Assembly: GCA_037577475.1 (NCBI GenBank)
Contig: CM075204.1
Location: 3,717,355 to 3,781,354, forward strand
Source: Chaunax sp. Z400
Lineage: Eukaryota; Chordata; Actinopteri; Lophiiformes; Chaunacidae
Length of the DNA: 64,000 bases
Direction of reading: 5' to 3'
In this document: positions 48,301 to 63,822 of the stretch, piece by piece
How the letters are laid out: the number at the start of each line of letters is the position of its first letter
Numbering within the stretch: position 1 is the stretch's first letter
Made by a program: the position numbers and the translations under genes
Notes under the pieces: model-generated
What the model saw: the letters and a program-made list of their open reading frames with translations, nothing else
What the model was told of the DNA's origin: nothing
Databases searched by the model: none

Positions 48301-50627
48301 TGTAGCAGCAACACACATGAAATGCATCAATGGACATTATGGAGTTTATACGAGTTGCTGAAATATCAGATAATCAGTATCAGAACCATTCATGCTCATC
48401 ATTGTCACACAGAGGCTATTTTCAGAAAGTAGTTTCACTGTGAGAAAACTTTGACTATGGATCTCAAACTGTGTGAGTAGCGACCGTCTGTCGCACACAG
48501 CTAGATTAACCTCCAACCACCTGCTTGTCAATGTTCATTTCTCTTGATTAAGTTCCCTCCAGGTGTCTCGCTTTAAGTTAAAGCTGGATCTTCATCTGGA
48601 ATATTTGAGCAGATTAGATTTAATGCGGTTACTCTCTGAGGAAGACTGTGGTTCCTCATCTTTATTCAGTGTGTGCTGGTTCTTCAGGCTGCTCCCAGAA
48701 AAGAATATGATTAAAACAGATGAAGTTTTAAATAACTCAGCACTTCATGTATTTAGCCTGCCTCTTTATTTTTCAACTGAAATGCCAAATAATCACAGGC
48801 AGATGCCACTAGTTTACCACGCAAGTAAAATGTGAATCAGTAAATTATTTGTACTGCATTCTGGAGAACAAAACAGAACTGTTTTTGACCAGGAAACAAT
48901 TGGACAAAAAGAAAATTAAGATAGAAATGATGACAATCATATGATCATTAACATATGATTGAATGATGGAAGATAAACCAAGTGGAAACAGAGAGGGGAA
49001 ATGGCTCGTTTCTCATCTGTAAATCTGACATCCAGTTTCCAATAAATGCAAAGAAATATGGCACAAGAGCTTCAACTGAAATACTAATGGCAACTATTTA
49101 AGTGTTTGCCATAATACAGTGACAATTTATGATTCTGTAGATGAGCAAAAATCAGTAAAAGCTGCCAAAATACCTCATAAACTCAGACCACAAAGAAGAG
49201 TATACAGCCGTGTTAGTGTGAGGCGGTGGTGAAAACTAAAGTTTATTTCTACAGCACAGGCTCACAATGACAATCCTAACATACTGATAGCCTGTTGTTA
49301 CCATGGTCACCGCCTGAAGCTTATCTAAGTAAACACTAAAAAAAAGTCTATATCTGGTCATAAATGTAAACACACACAATTTATCTTTCTGAACCAAACT
49401 TAATAAAAATCTATCCTGCAGGAGTAGAAATGTTCTGATCAAAACTAAATCTATCAACCTAAGGGTGGTTGAAACATTTTGAGATATTAAAAGTCAGTAG
49501 GATTCATGCACGATAGATCACGAATGTCTCCACAACATTATAACATTCAACAGATGTTCAGATATTTCAGTCAACAAAGCCATCCCTCAATCTATGCCAC
49601 AAGCATGGCTAAAGTATTCTTCACCGGTCTGCACCTGTGGTTTTAATGCAACTGACACAAAAGCTCAGGTGAACCTCTGGAGCCGAGAAGAAGAGGTTCA
49701 GCAGAGATGAAGTGAAATAACCTGTAGCCTGTGGAAAGGCTGTGTTTCCTGAAAGGTTGCATCGCCTCCACAGATGTCATCATACTCCAGCTGCTGCATG
49801 AGACACAGCAAAGACTCCTGCTGACCCTGCAGGCGTGACTTCATAAATACCCTGCACCTTTGATCAAACAGCTCAGTGTCAGTGTCAGGATTTGTGCTCA
49901 CATGCTGACGCACAGTCTACAGCTATATATCAGCAGCTCTCATGTCACTGTCGCATTTTATGAGGAGCATATGAGCCATTTTATACCCATGTGCAGAAAA
50001 TGCATTGCTGCTTAAACAAGGTCACTAAGCCATCATCCATTGCAGCTGCCAGAAACTGGATAAGTAGCCATTATCATGCATTATTAAACAATACTTGCTT
50101 ATCCCCTGGGAAACTTTCTAACTGGTCCAACATGTAACAGAGATACAGGTGACTGTTTAATAGGAGGATGAAGAGGAGGAGAATGAGAGAGAGATTTATT
50201 TGTCTGTGTTTGTCTCTGGGGATTGACTGGCAGTATTAGCAGGAGGAGAGATGAGTGATCAAAATGTCTGTCACTCGAGTCAGACACACAGTGGCCACCC
50301 TCCTGCCCAAATTATATTTGAACTCATACATGCTCTTCATCTCGCCCGTGCAGAAAGTGCAATGCAGACATGGAAGCCAGCCAAAAAGAGCATTTGCCTT
50401 AATGGATTCATGGGAGTTGTGTTTGAAGTGAAGGGTAAAGCTACAGGTGAGTGGATGGATTATAAGATGATGTTTTTTTTTCTATACTTAGAAACTCTGG
50501 AAATGCATTAGCACAAGTGGGAAGGGGGTATCTGCTTGTCCTTCACTTTTATTAATTGTTGCTACATGAGGAGCAGCTCCCTCTTGGTTCAGGGCAAGTC
50601 AGAAAATAAGAGATGAGATGACATCAG
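42353..50627. other. Long unique non-coding stretch
   Basis: More than 8 kb with no recognisable gene or complete repeat. Small items: a 9-bp inverted repeat with 5-nt loop at 45262-45284 (TGATCTAGA/TCTAGATCA), a poly-C patch with CCA triplets at 47301-47320, and a splice-bounded 93-nt open interval at 50354-50446. A 163-codon minus-strand frame at 46191-46682 has no domain features. Confidence 0.45.
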
Positions 50628-50678
50628 TGGCCACTTCATTAGGCACAGCTTCAAGACATCCATGTGGCAGAAAGTAGG
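50628..50678. repeat. Fragment of a dispersed fish repeat
   Basis: CAGTGGCCACTTCATTAGGC resembles the start of a common teleost dispersed repeat (remembered form: CAGTGGCCACTTTATTAGGT). Only about 50 bp remain before the Tc1 terminus begins. Confidence 0.45.
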
Positions 50679-51795
50679 ACTCAACAAAAATATAAACAAC
50701 ACTTTTGTTTCTGCTCCCAGTTTCCATGAGTTCAAGTAAAAGATCTGAGGCTTTGTTTTTTTTGAAGACCATTTTCCTGTTGCAGTTCGACACATCGCTT
50801 TTGCATGGAGTTGATCAGGTTGTTATTATGGGATGTTGGTCCACTCTTCTTCAGTGGCTACTAGGAGCTGCTGGATATTGGCAGGAGCCGGAACATCCTG
50901 CTGTACACACAGAACCAGATCGTCCCAAAGATGCTCAATGGACGACACGTCTGGTGATGCAGACCATGAAAGACCTGGGATGTTTTCAGCTTCCAGGATG
51001 TGTGTACAGATCCCTGCAACAAGGCACCGTGCATCAAGCTGCAACATGAGGTGATGGTGGTGGGCCAATGGAACGACAGTGGGCCTTAACATCTCCTCAC
51101 AGTACCTGTGCATTCAAAGTGCCATCAACAAGATGCACCTGTGGTCACTGTCCGTACCTTATGCCTGCTCAAACCATAGCCCCACAGCCAACGGGCCACT
51201 CTGTTCACAACATTTGCACCAGCAAACCGCTCACCCACATGACGCCATACAGGCTGTCTGCCATCTGCATCAGTGTAAACTGGGATTCATCTGTGAAGAG
51301 AACTCGTCTCCAACTGGCCAGTCATCATCGAAGATGAGCATTTGCCCTCTGAAGTCCATTAAGAAGATGAACTGCAGTCAGGTTAAGACCCCGGTGAGGA
51401 AAACAAGCAGCAGGTGAGCTTCACTGAGACGGTTTCTGACAGCCTATGCTGAGATTCTTTGGTTATCCATCTGTTGCCTCAGCTGTCTAGGTGGCTGGTC
51501 TCAGATGATCTCACAGGTGGAGAAGGCTGATGCCATTCTGAGCTGGCGTGGTTACATTTAGTGGCCTTAGTGCTCAGTGACACCTGTGCAATAATCATAT
51601 CATTCAGTTAGCATGTTGATATGCTGCACCTGTTATCTCAATCAAGGGCAGATGCTAACTAACATAGATTTAAGCTATTTTTTGAGCAGAATTTGAGGGG
51701 AATAATCCTTTTGTGTGCACAAAGTCTTCAATCTTTTCCTTTAACTCATGTAAAATGGGGGCAAAAAGTTACAACAGTGTCCTGTTTCTCAGCAA
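50679..51795 (-). mobile_element. Tc1/mariner transposon relic, second family
   Basis: The left terminal inverted repeat is recognisable at 50679 (ACTCAACAAAAATATAAAC). A diverged right end lies near 51735-51795 (ATGGGGGCAAAAAGTTACAA). The transposase lies on the minus strand. About 1.1 kb remains; by my recollection intact members are a few hundred bp longer, so there are internal deletions, chiefly beyond 51420. The element differs from the relic at 30.1 kb in terminus and protein. Confidence 0.85.
50826..51113 (-). pseudogene. Tc1-type transposase C-terminal part
   Basis: The frame reads CEEMLRPTVVPLAHHHHLML, then THILEAENIPGLSWSA, then SPDVSSIEHLWDDLVL and PAPANIQQLL with EEEWTNIP. This is the DDE transposase region covering the second and third catalytic acids: the Asp survives in MLQLDARC, although Asn-Ala-Arg-Pro-His is scrambled, and the Glu lies in SIEHLWD. 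The upstream transposase continues in other frames to about 51400 on the minus strand. Breaks make it non-functional. Confidence 0.85.
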
Positions 51796-51811
51796 ACAAC
51801 ACCTTGTAATC

Positions 51812-51925
51812 TTTGCTGAAACATGCAGATGGTTTAGACATGAACACATGGATCCATCCTGTCTTATGATAATGGATTTGGTTGTTGATGGTGGTGTAAT
51901 GGTCTGGGAAATATTTTCAGCTACT
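51812..51925 (+). pseudogene. Short fragment of a third Tc1-like transposase
   Basis: A plus-strand frame reads RWFRHEHMDPSCLM, then DGGVMVWEIFSAT. It resembles the Tc1 motif around GGGSVMVWG that lies between the first and second catalytic Asp. It is on the strand opposite to the neighbouring relic, so it does not belong to it. Only about 40 codons remain. Confidence 0.5.
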
Positions 51926-51984
51926 TAATAACAGCTGAGCATTGGTTTCATCATGAGCATTGCTTTATAGTCTCAGTCTGAAAG

Positions 51985-53098
<1,114 letters not shown>

Positions 53099-55479
53099 AT
53101 AGATGCAATCCCTCTTGGATACAAACAGTATTTGACTGTTTTACAACTTTTGCCCAACAGTTACATCCAGAAGATTGAAAAGAAAAGCTCACATAATCCA
53201 ATACAACCAAGTCCAAACAGAAACAAAACACCTCTCAGAGGTCAGCAGCCAGTGACATATTGCAAAAAGATCGAATCATCAGATGCCTTTTTAGGAGCAA
53301 ACAGAGCAGCACAGACAGTAAGAATGTTTTGACTGACTCGACATAAAGTGCACAAGATAAATAGCTGTTTGACACTGGCATTTTAAAACTCACTCTATTA
53401 TCTGAACACTGACAGTGACAGCAGGCTAAATAATGACTCAGACAAGCCTGGGAAGAGTGGAGAAACCTAAGGACTAAAACCATCCCTCTACTTTAAACAC
53501 TGCTGGTGGGGAAGCCTTAAGCAAGGCAGCTTATTCTGGTAGAAGTCTACCATCCTAAGAATGCAACATCAGTTCAACTGCAAATTAAAATGGAAAAATA
53601 AAGGTTGTTTCTTCAGCAATGAAAATTGCATTTTGTTTCCAGATGGACTTTTTCTTCTCTTCTGAAAGTTATTCATAGTGACCTCTGTCCTATTGTCCAA
53701 GAACAGGTTGTTTGCACAAGGCTTGTATTTCAAAAGAACTCATGCTTCTCCTCGTCATCCTGCAGTCAGCTTTTACATCAGTTTCCCTTATTAATCCTGT
53801 CCCAATATGCTCTGCTAAAAACCATCAACATGGTCTGTTATAAGGAAAAATTATATCCAAGACAAGTTTGGAGGTAATCCTTGGGCTGGGAAAAGAAAAA
53901 CAATGCATTTCATGACAAAACAAATACTTATTTACATGATTAAATTATAGATGTACAGTTTTTATGGCATATTCAACTTACATCCTTCATAATTTCCTAA
54001 ATTCTCGATGGGCTGATTGTTTGCCATTGATTTCCATCTCTGACTCCTCATATCTCCCTGTAATGAGCTCCTTTGGCCTGCTGTCCCTTTATCAGTGCTA
54101 GTAGGCCCTGTGTAAGGGGCCCTCATCCTGCCAGTCAGCTCAGCACTGGATATCTTTTCTAATTAAATTGAAGCCAGCTTGGCAGGTGTCCGTATAATGA
54201 AAGACCAGGGGCTCATGCTTATTTCCACCCTGCTGGGGAAGCAGTAACTCATGAGGTTTGAATATTTGTATAATGAGGACGATACGTGGACGGGAAAAAT
54301 GAGACAGGCCCTTGAGTGTCGACAGCAATGTAGTTGAAGACCGCAGGTGAGCTGAGGGTGCAGAGAAATAAGACACGGACACAGCGGTGCACCACTGCAG
54401 AGAACCATCTACCAGTAGATGGTAATCGGAGTGAATGACTGCCAAACATTATTTTAGCGAGAAGGGAAGACGGGCTGGTGAAGCTCAACTTTAAGGCTGC
54501 AGGATGGTTGAAACAACCTAAATGTTGTTTCATTCACTGGTCCATCATCCCACCTGTCTGTGAACGAGGCACATGTCACGTCAGCGCCTCTGTGACCTTT
54601 ACTCATCCTGTCCCGGTGACACAGCTGATGATTGTCATTTTGGAGCTATCCTTATTATAAACCTTGCATGTATGGGATGGAAAGAGTAGTTCAACATTTT
54701 ACTCAAGTTGAAGAAGTTTGAGTTAGAAGTTGTCTCAAAAACCTGTTTGGACAGGATTTTACCCACTGGTAGAAAACCTGCAGAGTTCCAAAGCAGCATT
54801 AATTGCATCATTCTGAACCCCAAACTGGAAATTAATAGAAATCAAAGTTTGCATGATGATGACAGTGATGTCATTAAGGTTATCATGGGTTGACCATATG
54901 GGCTCTAAAGTTTTAACAGCCTGCATTAGACACTGGGAGCTTAGAGAAGATATTTACAACATAAGGAAGGTTGATCAAAGTAGACATTTAAGGCAAGTGT
55001 AGGATTTAATCAACACTTGAACTAACAGCAATGTTATGCAATCATTTCAGCTCATTTAAAAAAGGAGCATTGTTTGCTACTTTCACTTGTAAACAAACCA
55101 CGGCAAAGTAAAAACAAATATAGGTCATTTGGGTTATTTGAATGCAAGTGAGGTTGAATGATGAAGTTTGACTCATTGGATGTAGACTGTTTGGAGAAGC
55201 CAACCACTGGCTGCCTATTAGAGGCTCCTCCCTCTGTTATCTGTGTTACTGTTTACCATTTCCTGGTCTCTTTTGCAAAGTGACAACAACCTCCAAACAA
55301 ACAACCTACCCAATAAATAACCTTAACCCTAACATGGTTGCTAATGGTATAAACTGAAACAAGCTAACAGCTGTCACTCCTTCTGTGGTGATTATTTTCT
55401 AGAAATACAAACCTTTACCAGAGTGGTAATGTGTGCAGTGACAGTGCAGAGATGGGTCTGGGTATGGGAGACTAATGTG
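53099..55479. other. Unique non-coding sequence
   Basis: No gene recognised. The block at 54010-54300 is non-repetitive with an enhancer-like look (TCTAATTAAATTGAAGCC, GTATAATGAAAGACC), but nothing more can be said. Confidence 0.45.
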
Positions 55480-55760
55480 ATGCTGAAAACTGCAGTTCCT
55501 TGAAAGGCCACTAGTGAATCAATCCCATAATCGCTACATTAAAATGCCAAACTTAACAGAAATAAACATGTTTGCAGCCAGGTTAAACAGTTTTGGTCTC
55601 AATAGCTAATTTTCCCAGTCATGACAATTGTATATGAATGCTTACATAATTAAGGGCGTGGCCACTTTGAGTGACAGCTCGTCACTGTCTGTTTGGCTTC
55701 CCCTCAGCTAATTCATGTCACTGAAACGGATCTCAGCCATGTTTGTAGTGTTGGTGCCTT
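55480..55760. repeat. Probable dispersed fish repeat (MITE/SINE-like)
   Basis: AACAGAAATAAACATGTTTG, GTTTTGGTCTCAATAGCTAA and TTAAGGGCGTGGCCACTTTG, in this order, match a remembered dispersed teleost repeat. No terminal repeats or coding region were identified; limits are approximate. Confidence 0.45.
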
Positions 55761-56492
55761 TTTGCAAATATCAAATAATGTGGCTGAATATGGTTAACTG
55801 ATAGCAAACCATCCAAGATGTCTGCGCTTCACTTCTTTGCACATTTCTGGATAAACCATTGTGTCTTTGGCGAGTCTGCAGACTCATGGTGCACACACAC
55901 ACACACAACATGGTAAGTTTGTCCTTCATGACAACAGATAACCAATTCATCCATTACAGCAGCAACTTTGTGGTTTATCTACAACATTCTGGTGCAGTAA
56001 ATTGTTTCTGGTTGGGTGGAATAGTGCAGACACAGAGAAATGAGAAATCTCCCCCATTTATTCAAAGTGAATCTTAATTACTTGTTTAGAAATCGTTAAT
56101 GGCAGAGCCTCAGAGTACCAGAGACTTTTCACAACAACATAAATCCAAAGTAGCTCCAAAATAATGAGGGGGAGCCAACATTAACACAGCTGGTCTCCCT
56201 TGTTCATCTGGATGATAATGGTTATTAATCAGTATTGACTGTTTAACAAGGTCACTAATTTATTTAATGTAAAATGAAGTTTGTCTCCTTTCCTAATCTA
56301 TCATGGTAAAACCCTTCTAATGTTGTCACTGACTGTAATGGAACAAAGATCTGCCCCAGTGGTTTGTTTATACCATGGGCATGTTATGCTGATAACAATG
56401 GCATATTCTAATCAAAGGTTACTTTGACAGATACGAGTAGATAATGCAGGTGAGGATGACTCCTTATTCCAATACTAAGGAATCAGTCTTGA
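55761..56492. other. Unique non-coding sequence
   Basis: Nothing recognised except a short CA run at 55892-55907. Confidence 0.5.
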
Positions 56493-56531
56493 CTGCTGTG
56501 GACTGATGACGACACCATCAGTCCACAGCAG
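56493..56531. other. Perfect 16-bp inverted repeat (hairpin)
   Basis: CTGCTGTGGACTGATG (56493-56508), a 7-nt loop ACGACAC, then CATCAGTCCACAGCAG (56516-56531). The arms are fully complementary, about half GC, and pairing stops abruptly at both outer ends (A opposite A). The stem is short for a microRNA precursor. Confidence 0.95.
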
Positions 56532-56841
56532 AGCAGACAGACAGACTCTGTGGTGAGATGAATAGTTGGCCTCACAGTGAATGATGTTTGTGCACAAATG
56601 AGCCGGTAGTCAGTAATGAATACAAAGAGCCTGTGTGACAGTGATAACATGAGATGAAAATTCTCACTACTGTAAACACAGGATTTTGAGCTCATTTTGA
56701 ACTGAAATTAATCTGAATTAATCTGTTGATTACTTCCTCCACTAATTGATTGATTGGTTAGAAAGAAAATAGTGTGAAATGTCGTCACAATTACCCAGAG
56801 ACCGAAGTGATGGCTTCATAATGATGCAGCGATGACAACCT

Positions 56842-57312
56842 GACTCTTGATGTGAGAGGTGCACCTCTCCGATGACCTCGGCTGGGCTCTGAACTCTACC
56901 TCTGTGGTGAAGAAGGCACAACAACGCCTTCACTTCCTGTGGAGACTGAAGAGAGCCAGCCTTCCACCGCCCATCCTCACCACCTTCTGCAGAGGCCATG
57001 TTGAGAGCATCCTGGCCGGCTGTGTCACTGCATGGTTTGGGAATTGCAGAGTAGCAGACTGCAAATCCCTCCAACGCGTGGTGAGGACAGCCGAGAAGAT
57101 CATAGGGGTCTCCCTCCCCTCCATACAGGACATCTACCAGGATGGCTGCATACGCAGAGCCTCCTCCATCCTAAGGACCCCTCCCATCCCTCCCACCGAC
57201 TGTTTGTTCCCCTGCCATCAGGAAATAGGCTGAGGAGCAGCAGAGCCTGTAAAACACAGTTCTGTCGCAGCTTCTTCCCCCAAGCATATTTTGCTCCATT
57301 TTGTTATCTTTA
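56842..57312 (+). pseudogene. L2-like LINE, reverse transcriptase C-terminal fragment
   Basis: The plus-strand frame reads HLSDDLGWALNSTSVVKKAQ, QRLHFLWRLKRASLPPPILT, TFCRGHVESILAGCVTAWFG, then QRVVRTAEKIIGVSLPSIQD. Near 57180 the reading frame shifts by one and continues HPSHRLFVPLPSGNR to FCRSFFPQA. This is the conserved tail after the RT palm in L2/CR1-type fish LINEs. A second frame change lies near 56857. The element is truncated on both sides and differs in sequence from the LINE at 34.6-37.8 kb. Confidence 0.85.
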
Positions 57313-57784
57313 ACATTTTTCCTTTAATCTTTGTATTGGTGGACATTATCAGACATTATAAAGGCTTTAATTGCTTTTAATGTCTCCTTTGTTCAGTGAA
57401 ATTCCACTTAATGTGCTGCTTTGGAGTCAATTCCATGGCTCTTTGCATCTTTCACAGACTCCCTCTGGTCTGACAAGCAATATATATATGAGCAGAGAAA
57501 AAAAATTCAGAATGGACTCATTCAACTATACATGGTCACACCATCATCATGTCCATGTGTGTATGTCATCATGTCCCATGTCTGATTGCGTATCAGAATA
57601 ATCCTCAGCGTTTAAAAATGTCCATTCTGCATCTCTCCTCCCATCTTCCCCCCCCGCCCAGCAGCAGAGATCAGCAGACAGATACTGTAGCTTCGTGTCT
57701 GTCTTGCTTTCTTTTTCTGTCTTTGTCTTCACCCCTGAATCATCTTCCCTCTGCACTCGATGGGAGGCAGAGACGTTCAAATCA

Positions 57785-57990
57785 TTAGTCTGTATTAGTC
57801 ACACTCTAAAATTGATTGCAAATGCAGAGGAATTAGGGGAAATTGAAATTATATCATCACAGCATTTATCTTGGAGGCTGATGAGGAAGTGCTATAGGAG
57901 TGGTTCATTTTAGGAGATCTGATTGATAAAAAAATCAGGGGATAAACCAGCCTTAGGAAATGTAAAATTAATTAGCTCTAATTTTTGTTT
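57785..57990. promoter_or_regulatory. Candidate conserved non-coding element
   Basis: A non-repetitive block with AAAATTGATTGCAAATGC (POU/octamer-like), GATTGATAAAAAAATCAGG, AAAATTAATTAGCTCTAATT and TTTATCACAG. The motif mix resembles vertebrate developmental enhancers. This is inference from composition only. Confidence 0.22.
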
Positions 57991-60135
<2,145 letters not shown>

Positions 60136-63100
60136 GTCTATTAAGAACACAGCCTTGGATCATACAGACCAAAGAAGAACAGGGGGGTCAGTGTAAAGGT
60201 GTGCCACTGCTGCCAAGCCAAACCACCTCCTTTGAGTTGTGACATTTCCACCATATCAGATGAACATTTCCACTCTGGCTAACCAGTCTGGCTTTTTTAC
60301 TGGCTGGATCTGTTCCATCTAGGATCCAGTGACTCTCTGCAGTATCTGGAGGTGATTAATCTAAAACTTTTACTAAACTGTTGATGAAACTTGTCTGACC
60401 AAAGAAAGATGTAAATCATCAATGTCAATAATGTCAATCATGATTTGTAAATTCTTGGGTACATGTGTTTCTTCTGTAGTTTGGAGGCAGACTGAATGTA
60501 AAAATGTTTTTATCTAATAACACGTATTACACACAGTAGTTCAATGTATTGTCTTTTACATGATCTTGGAGAATGAATGAATGATTGTCTTTGATAAAAC
60601 TGATCATGTTATTATGTTTTCCATATTGGAAAACATTGGCAGAAATAGAACAAATCAAATGAGGTTTTACACAGCTTTAGCAGCTGTTGCTATGGTTACT
60701 GTGATTGTGCAATCTGGACAATTACCTTCATGATAACTGCCACTTAAAACAAAACCAAATCTAATCTTACACCTCACTTTGCCTTTGCAAAATATATTTA
60801 TTTATAGATTATTCATATATATGTTCTTATTGTGAGCATTTTTGTATCTGCCAATAAGTAACAAGAAATGCAAGTACAGAAATGTCAAAATGAGTTCCAA
60901 GTCATTTGGAAACTGTGCCACTGACTGCTGTGACTTATTACTAGTAAGAAGGTTATCTGAAGTTAGGACAGATCAAACATGTTCAATCATTTCTGCAGAC
61001 TCAGCTGGTGATGCATTCTTAACTGCTGCAGTACAAACAGAAAAGTTATAGCAGGTGAGAGAAAGGAAGCTATAGGCTGTATTCTCACCACATGGAACCA
61101 TTGGTTAACTCTAATGAGTAGATAAGGGTTTTGCCTGTAGGCTGTGGTTTACTTGTAAGTGGACAGAATCTAGACATGCATATATTTGTAGATAGTAAAC
61201 TTTTCAAGAGGCTTTTCTTCATAGCAGGTGTGAGAGCAGCTATAACATGTATTCACTGGTGAAAAGCAGCTAATCAGACTGAGATGTGAAACCCAGCAGC
61301 TGGATTATTTGAACATTTGTTAACTGTTCTAGTACTTTTCCTTTTCTTTACTATCATTTCATTTCCTTTGCATTTGTCCTTGCAGAAGTCAAATGACTCT
61401 CTGTGCTTCTCTGCTAAAACACAGGTGACAGAGCAGCTGCCTGCAGAAGGCTAATGCGGTGTCCTGCCAGTCTAAAACCTGGCTCCTCATCTGGGGTCTG
61501 CAGCAAGGGACTGCAAAAAAGTTACCACAGCACCTGTCGCCAACCACTGACATCCTATCATACAACAGCAGGGTAGTTACACAAAGGCTACTGAAGAAGC
61601 TAATATTTCATATTGTGGACTGTATCATTAAACGACTGCTGCACAACTCCAAAACAAACTAAGCGTCTTTTCTTTTATTTATCATGCAGGCCTGCCGACA
61701 GCATTGTCAGCTGAGTCGATCGCGGTAGAGAAGACTGGTGAAGCAACAGAGCTGAGGGAGTAGCAACAGACACCAGTCACACTCTTGTGCATTGCACTAC
61801 CCAGTGTTTCCATCATAGTTAATTTTATAGTTAGGTAATTTTGAGTCACCACTCAGTCATGCTGTCATACTGCATTGCTCTGTGCACTGATTTGACTGAT
61901 AAAATGAGAGTCAACTTGGTGGTTTCTTGATTGATGTTTCAAAAATCAACATCTATGAGGCTGCCCCAAATAGCATTTATCAGCTTAAATGCAGATGTGA
62001 CTGGAAATAATGGAGAAAACAAACACTGATTGGGCCTTTGATTTAAATATATGGATAAATAATTTAATTCAAATATATGTATAGAAACTTGGACCACTTG
62101 CATGAAGATTCTGTATTAACATTGGAAAAAGCAGTTTCACAAAAATATTCACATGAGGTCCAAATTTTAAGGAGCCAACAGCAGCATGTTGTGGCTTTCA
62201 TCAGTGGATGCAGTTGTCATGGAGATATATTTTTTTCCTGAAAGTGTAGTGAAAGGGAAGTACTTAGTTTCTGCATGAAGGCCTCATCCACTGATGAAGG
62301 CCATAAGATGTGGTCAACAAGAGCAGGACATTTACAATAAGCTGGCGCTATGCCACACCGTCAAATCAAAAAACACATTTCAACCTGTCTAATATGTCAG
62401 TCATACTCTCTGACAGCAGGTGAGCATTATTCACTCTAACTGCAAGTCTGCCCCCCCCCCCACAGGAGAGCATGCTGGGAACTGGGTCACTGTCAACACC
62501 CTCTGCCTCCCATGCTTCACCAGCACACCATCTACCCCCAAGAAATGTGTGACACATTGACAAAGAGCTCAGACGATGTCATGAGCAACCTCACAAGGAG
62601 CATCATTGTTTTGCAGTGTCGAGGAGCAGTAAGATGACATGTGTGCAACTTCACCACTGTCATGATTCCCCTCAAGAGACTCCGCCAGGAGAGAGGAAAC
62701 ATTTTTGATGATCCATAGGTGCATGAATGAGGCTGGTCCTCCAGCAAAGTCAATACTTGGTGATGAAGTGAGAGTGAGGAACACTGTTGGGAGCAATCAG
62801 GGTAATTCCCAAGATGAAAAAACTTGATTATGTGTGTTCTCTGCTGGGAGGCCTAGTTTACCCACACAGCTGCAGAGAGAGCGCGCTGGATTGAAGGTGA
62901 CAGTGTGGTCTTGCTTGAGCAGAACTGGTGGAGCTGAGCAAAGGGCTGGTAAATCGATGGTAATCAGAAAGCTGGCAACATTTTTCAGAGGTTTTGGCTA
63001 CAGCGCTGATTCAATGGTGTTTGACACTCTAACCTTGTGCCCTTAGCAAATAACATGTTGTTCTGAAGAGCCTGTTAAAATGCACACAGTTTTGATTGCT

Positions 63101-63352
63101 GAGCCGTTCTTCCTTCTATTTAGCAGAGTGGAAGTTTGTGTACACTATAATTACAATGTAAAGAGAGGACAGGGGTATTTTCATGGATTATTGCATCACT
63201 TTTCCTTTTGCAGCCATGAACACGAGTCATTTACTCGGCTCATATAACACAACAAACAGCAGTAATAGTGCAGCAAAATAAATTAATGTGAAATCATGCT
63301 TGTAATCAATCAGACAGTTACCTCAGAGCCATTGGGTCACATTAAACTTTTA
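60136..63352. other. Unique non-coding sequence
   Basis: No gene or transposon recognised in about 3.2 kb; a poly-C patch lies at 62452-62461. Confidence 0.5.
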
Positions 63353-63822
63353 ATAGGATTGTTTAGTAAACAAGCCATCTATAGGATTGTTTAGTAAACA
63401 AGCCATCTATGCCATCTATAGGATTGTTTAGTAAACAAGCCATCTATTAGATTGTTTAGTAAACAAGCCATCTATGCCATCTATAGGACTGTTTAGTAAA
63501 CCATCTATAGGATTGTTTATTAAACTTTCTATAGGATTTTTTAGTAAACCATCTATAGGATTGTTTAGTAACCATCTATAGGATTATTTAGTAAATAAGC
63601 CATCTATAGGATTGTTTATTAAACCATCTATAGGATTGTTTAGTAAACCATCTATAGGATTGTTTAGTAAATAAGCCATCTATAGGATTGTTTATTAAAC
63701 CATCTATAGGATTGTTTATTAAACTTTCTATAGGATTGTTTAGTAAATAAGCCATCTATAGGATTGTTTAATAAACAAGCCATCTATAGGATTGTTTATT
63801 AAACCATCTAAAGGATTCTTTA
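63353..63822. repeat. 24/28-bp minisatellite with palindromic, forkhead-like units
   Basis: Seventeen units plus a partial one. The long form is ATAGGATTGTTTAGTAAACA plus AGCCATCT (28 bp); the short form lacks AAGC (24 bp). Two units carry an extra ATGCCATCT (63409-63417 and about 63474-63482). Variants: TTTATTAAAC, TAAATAAGCC, AAACTTTCT. Most units contain the odd palindrome GTTTAGTAAAC. Four early units contain GTAAACAA, a match to the forkhead/FOXO-type site, and later ones carry GTAAATAA. The minus-strand peptide frame through it is a repeat artefact. Confidence 0.95.

Noticed and set aside
63353..63822. CRISPR-like array
   Set aside because: Units are directly adjacent with no unique spacers, and the window is vertebrate; it is a minisatellite.
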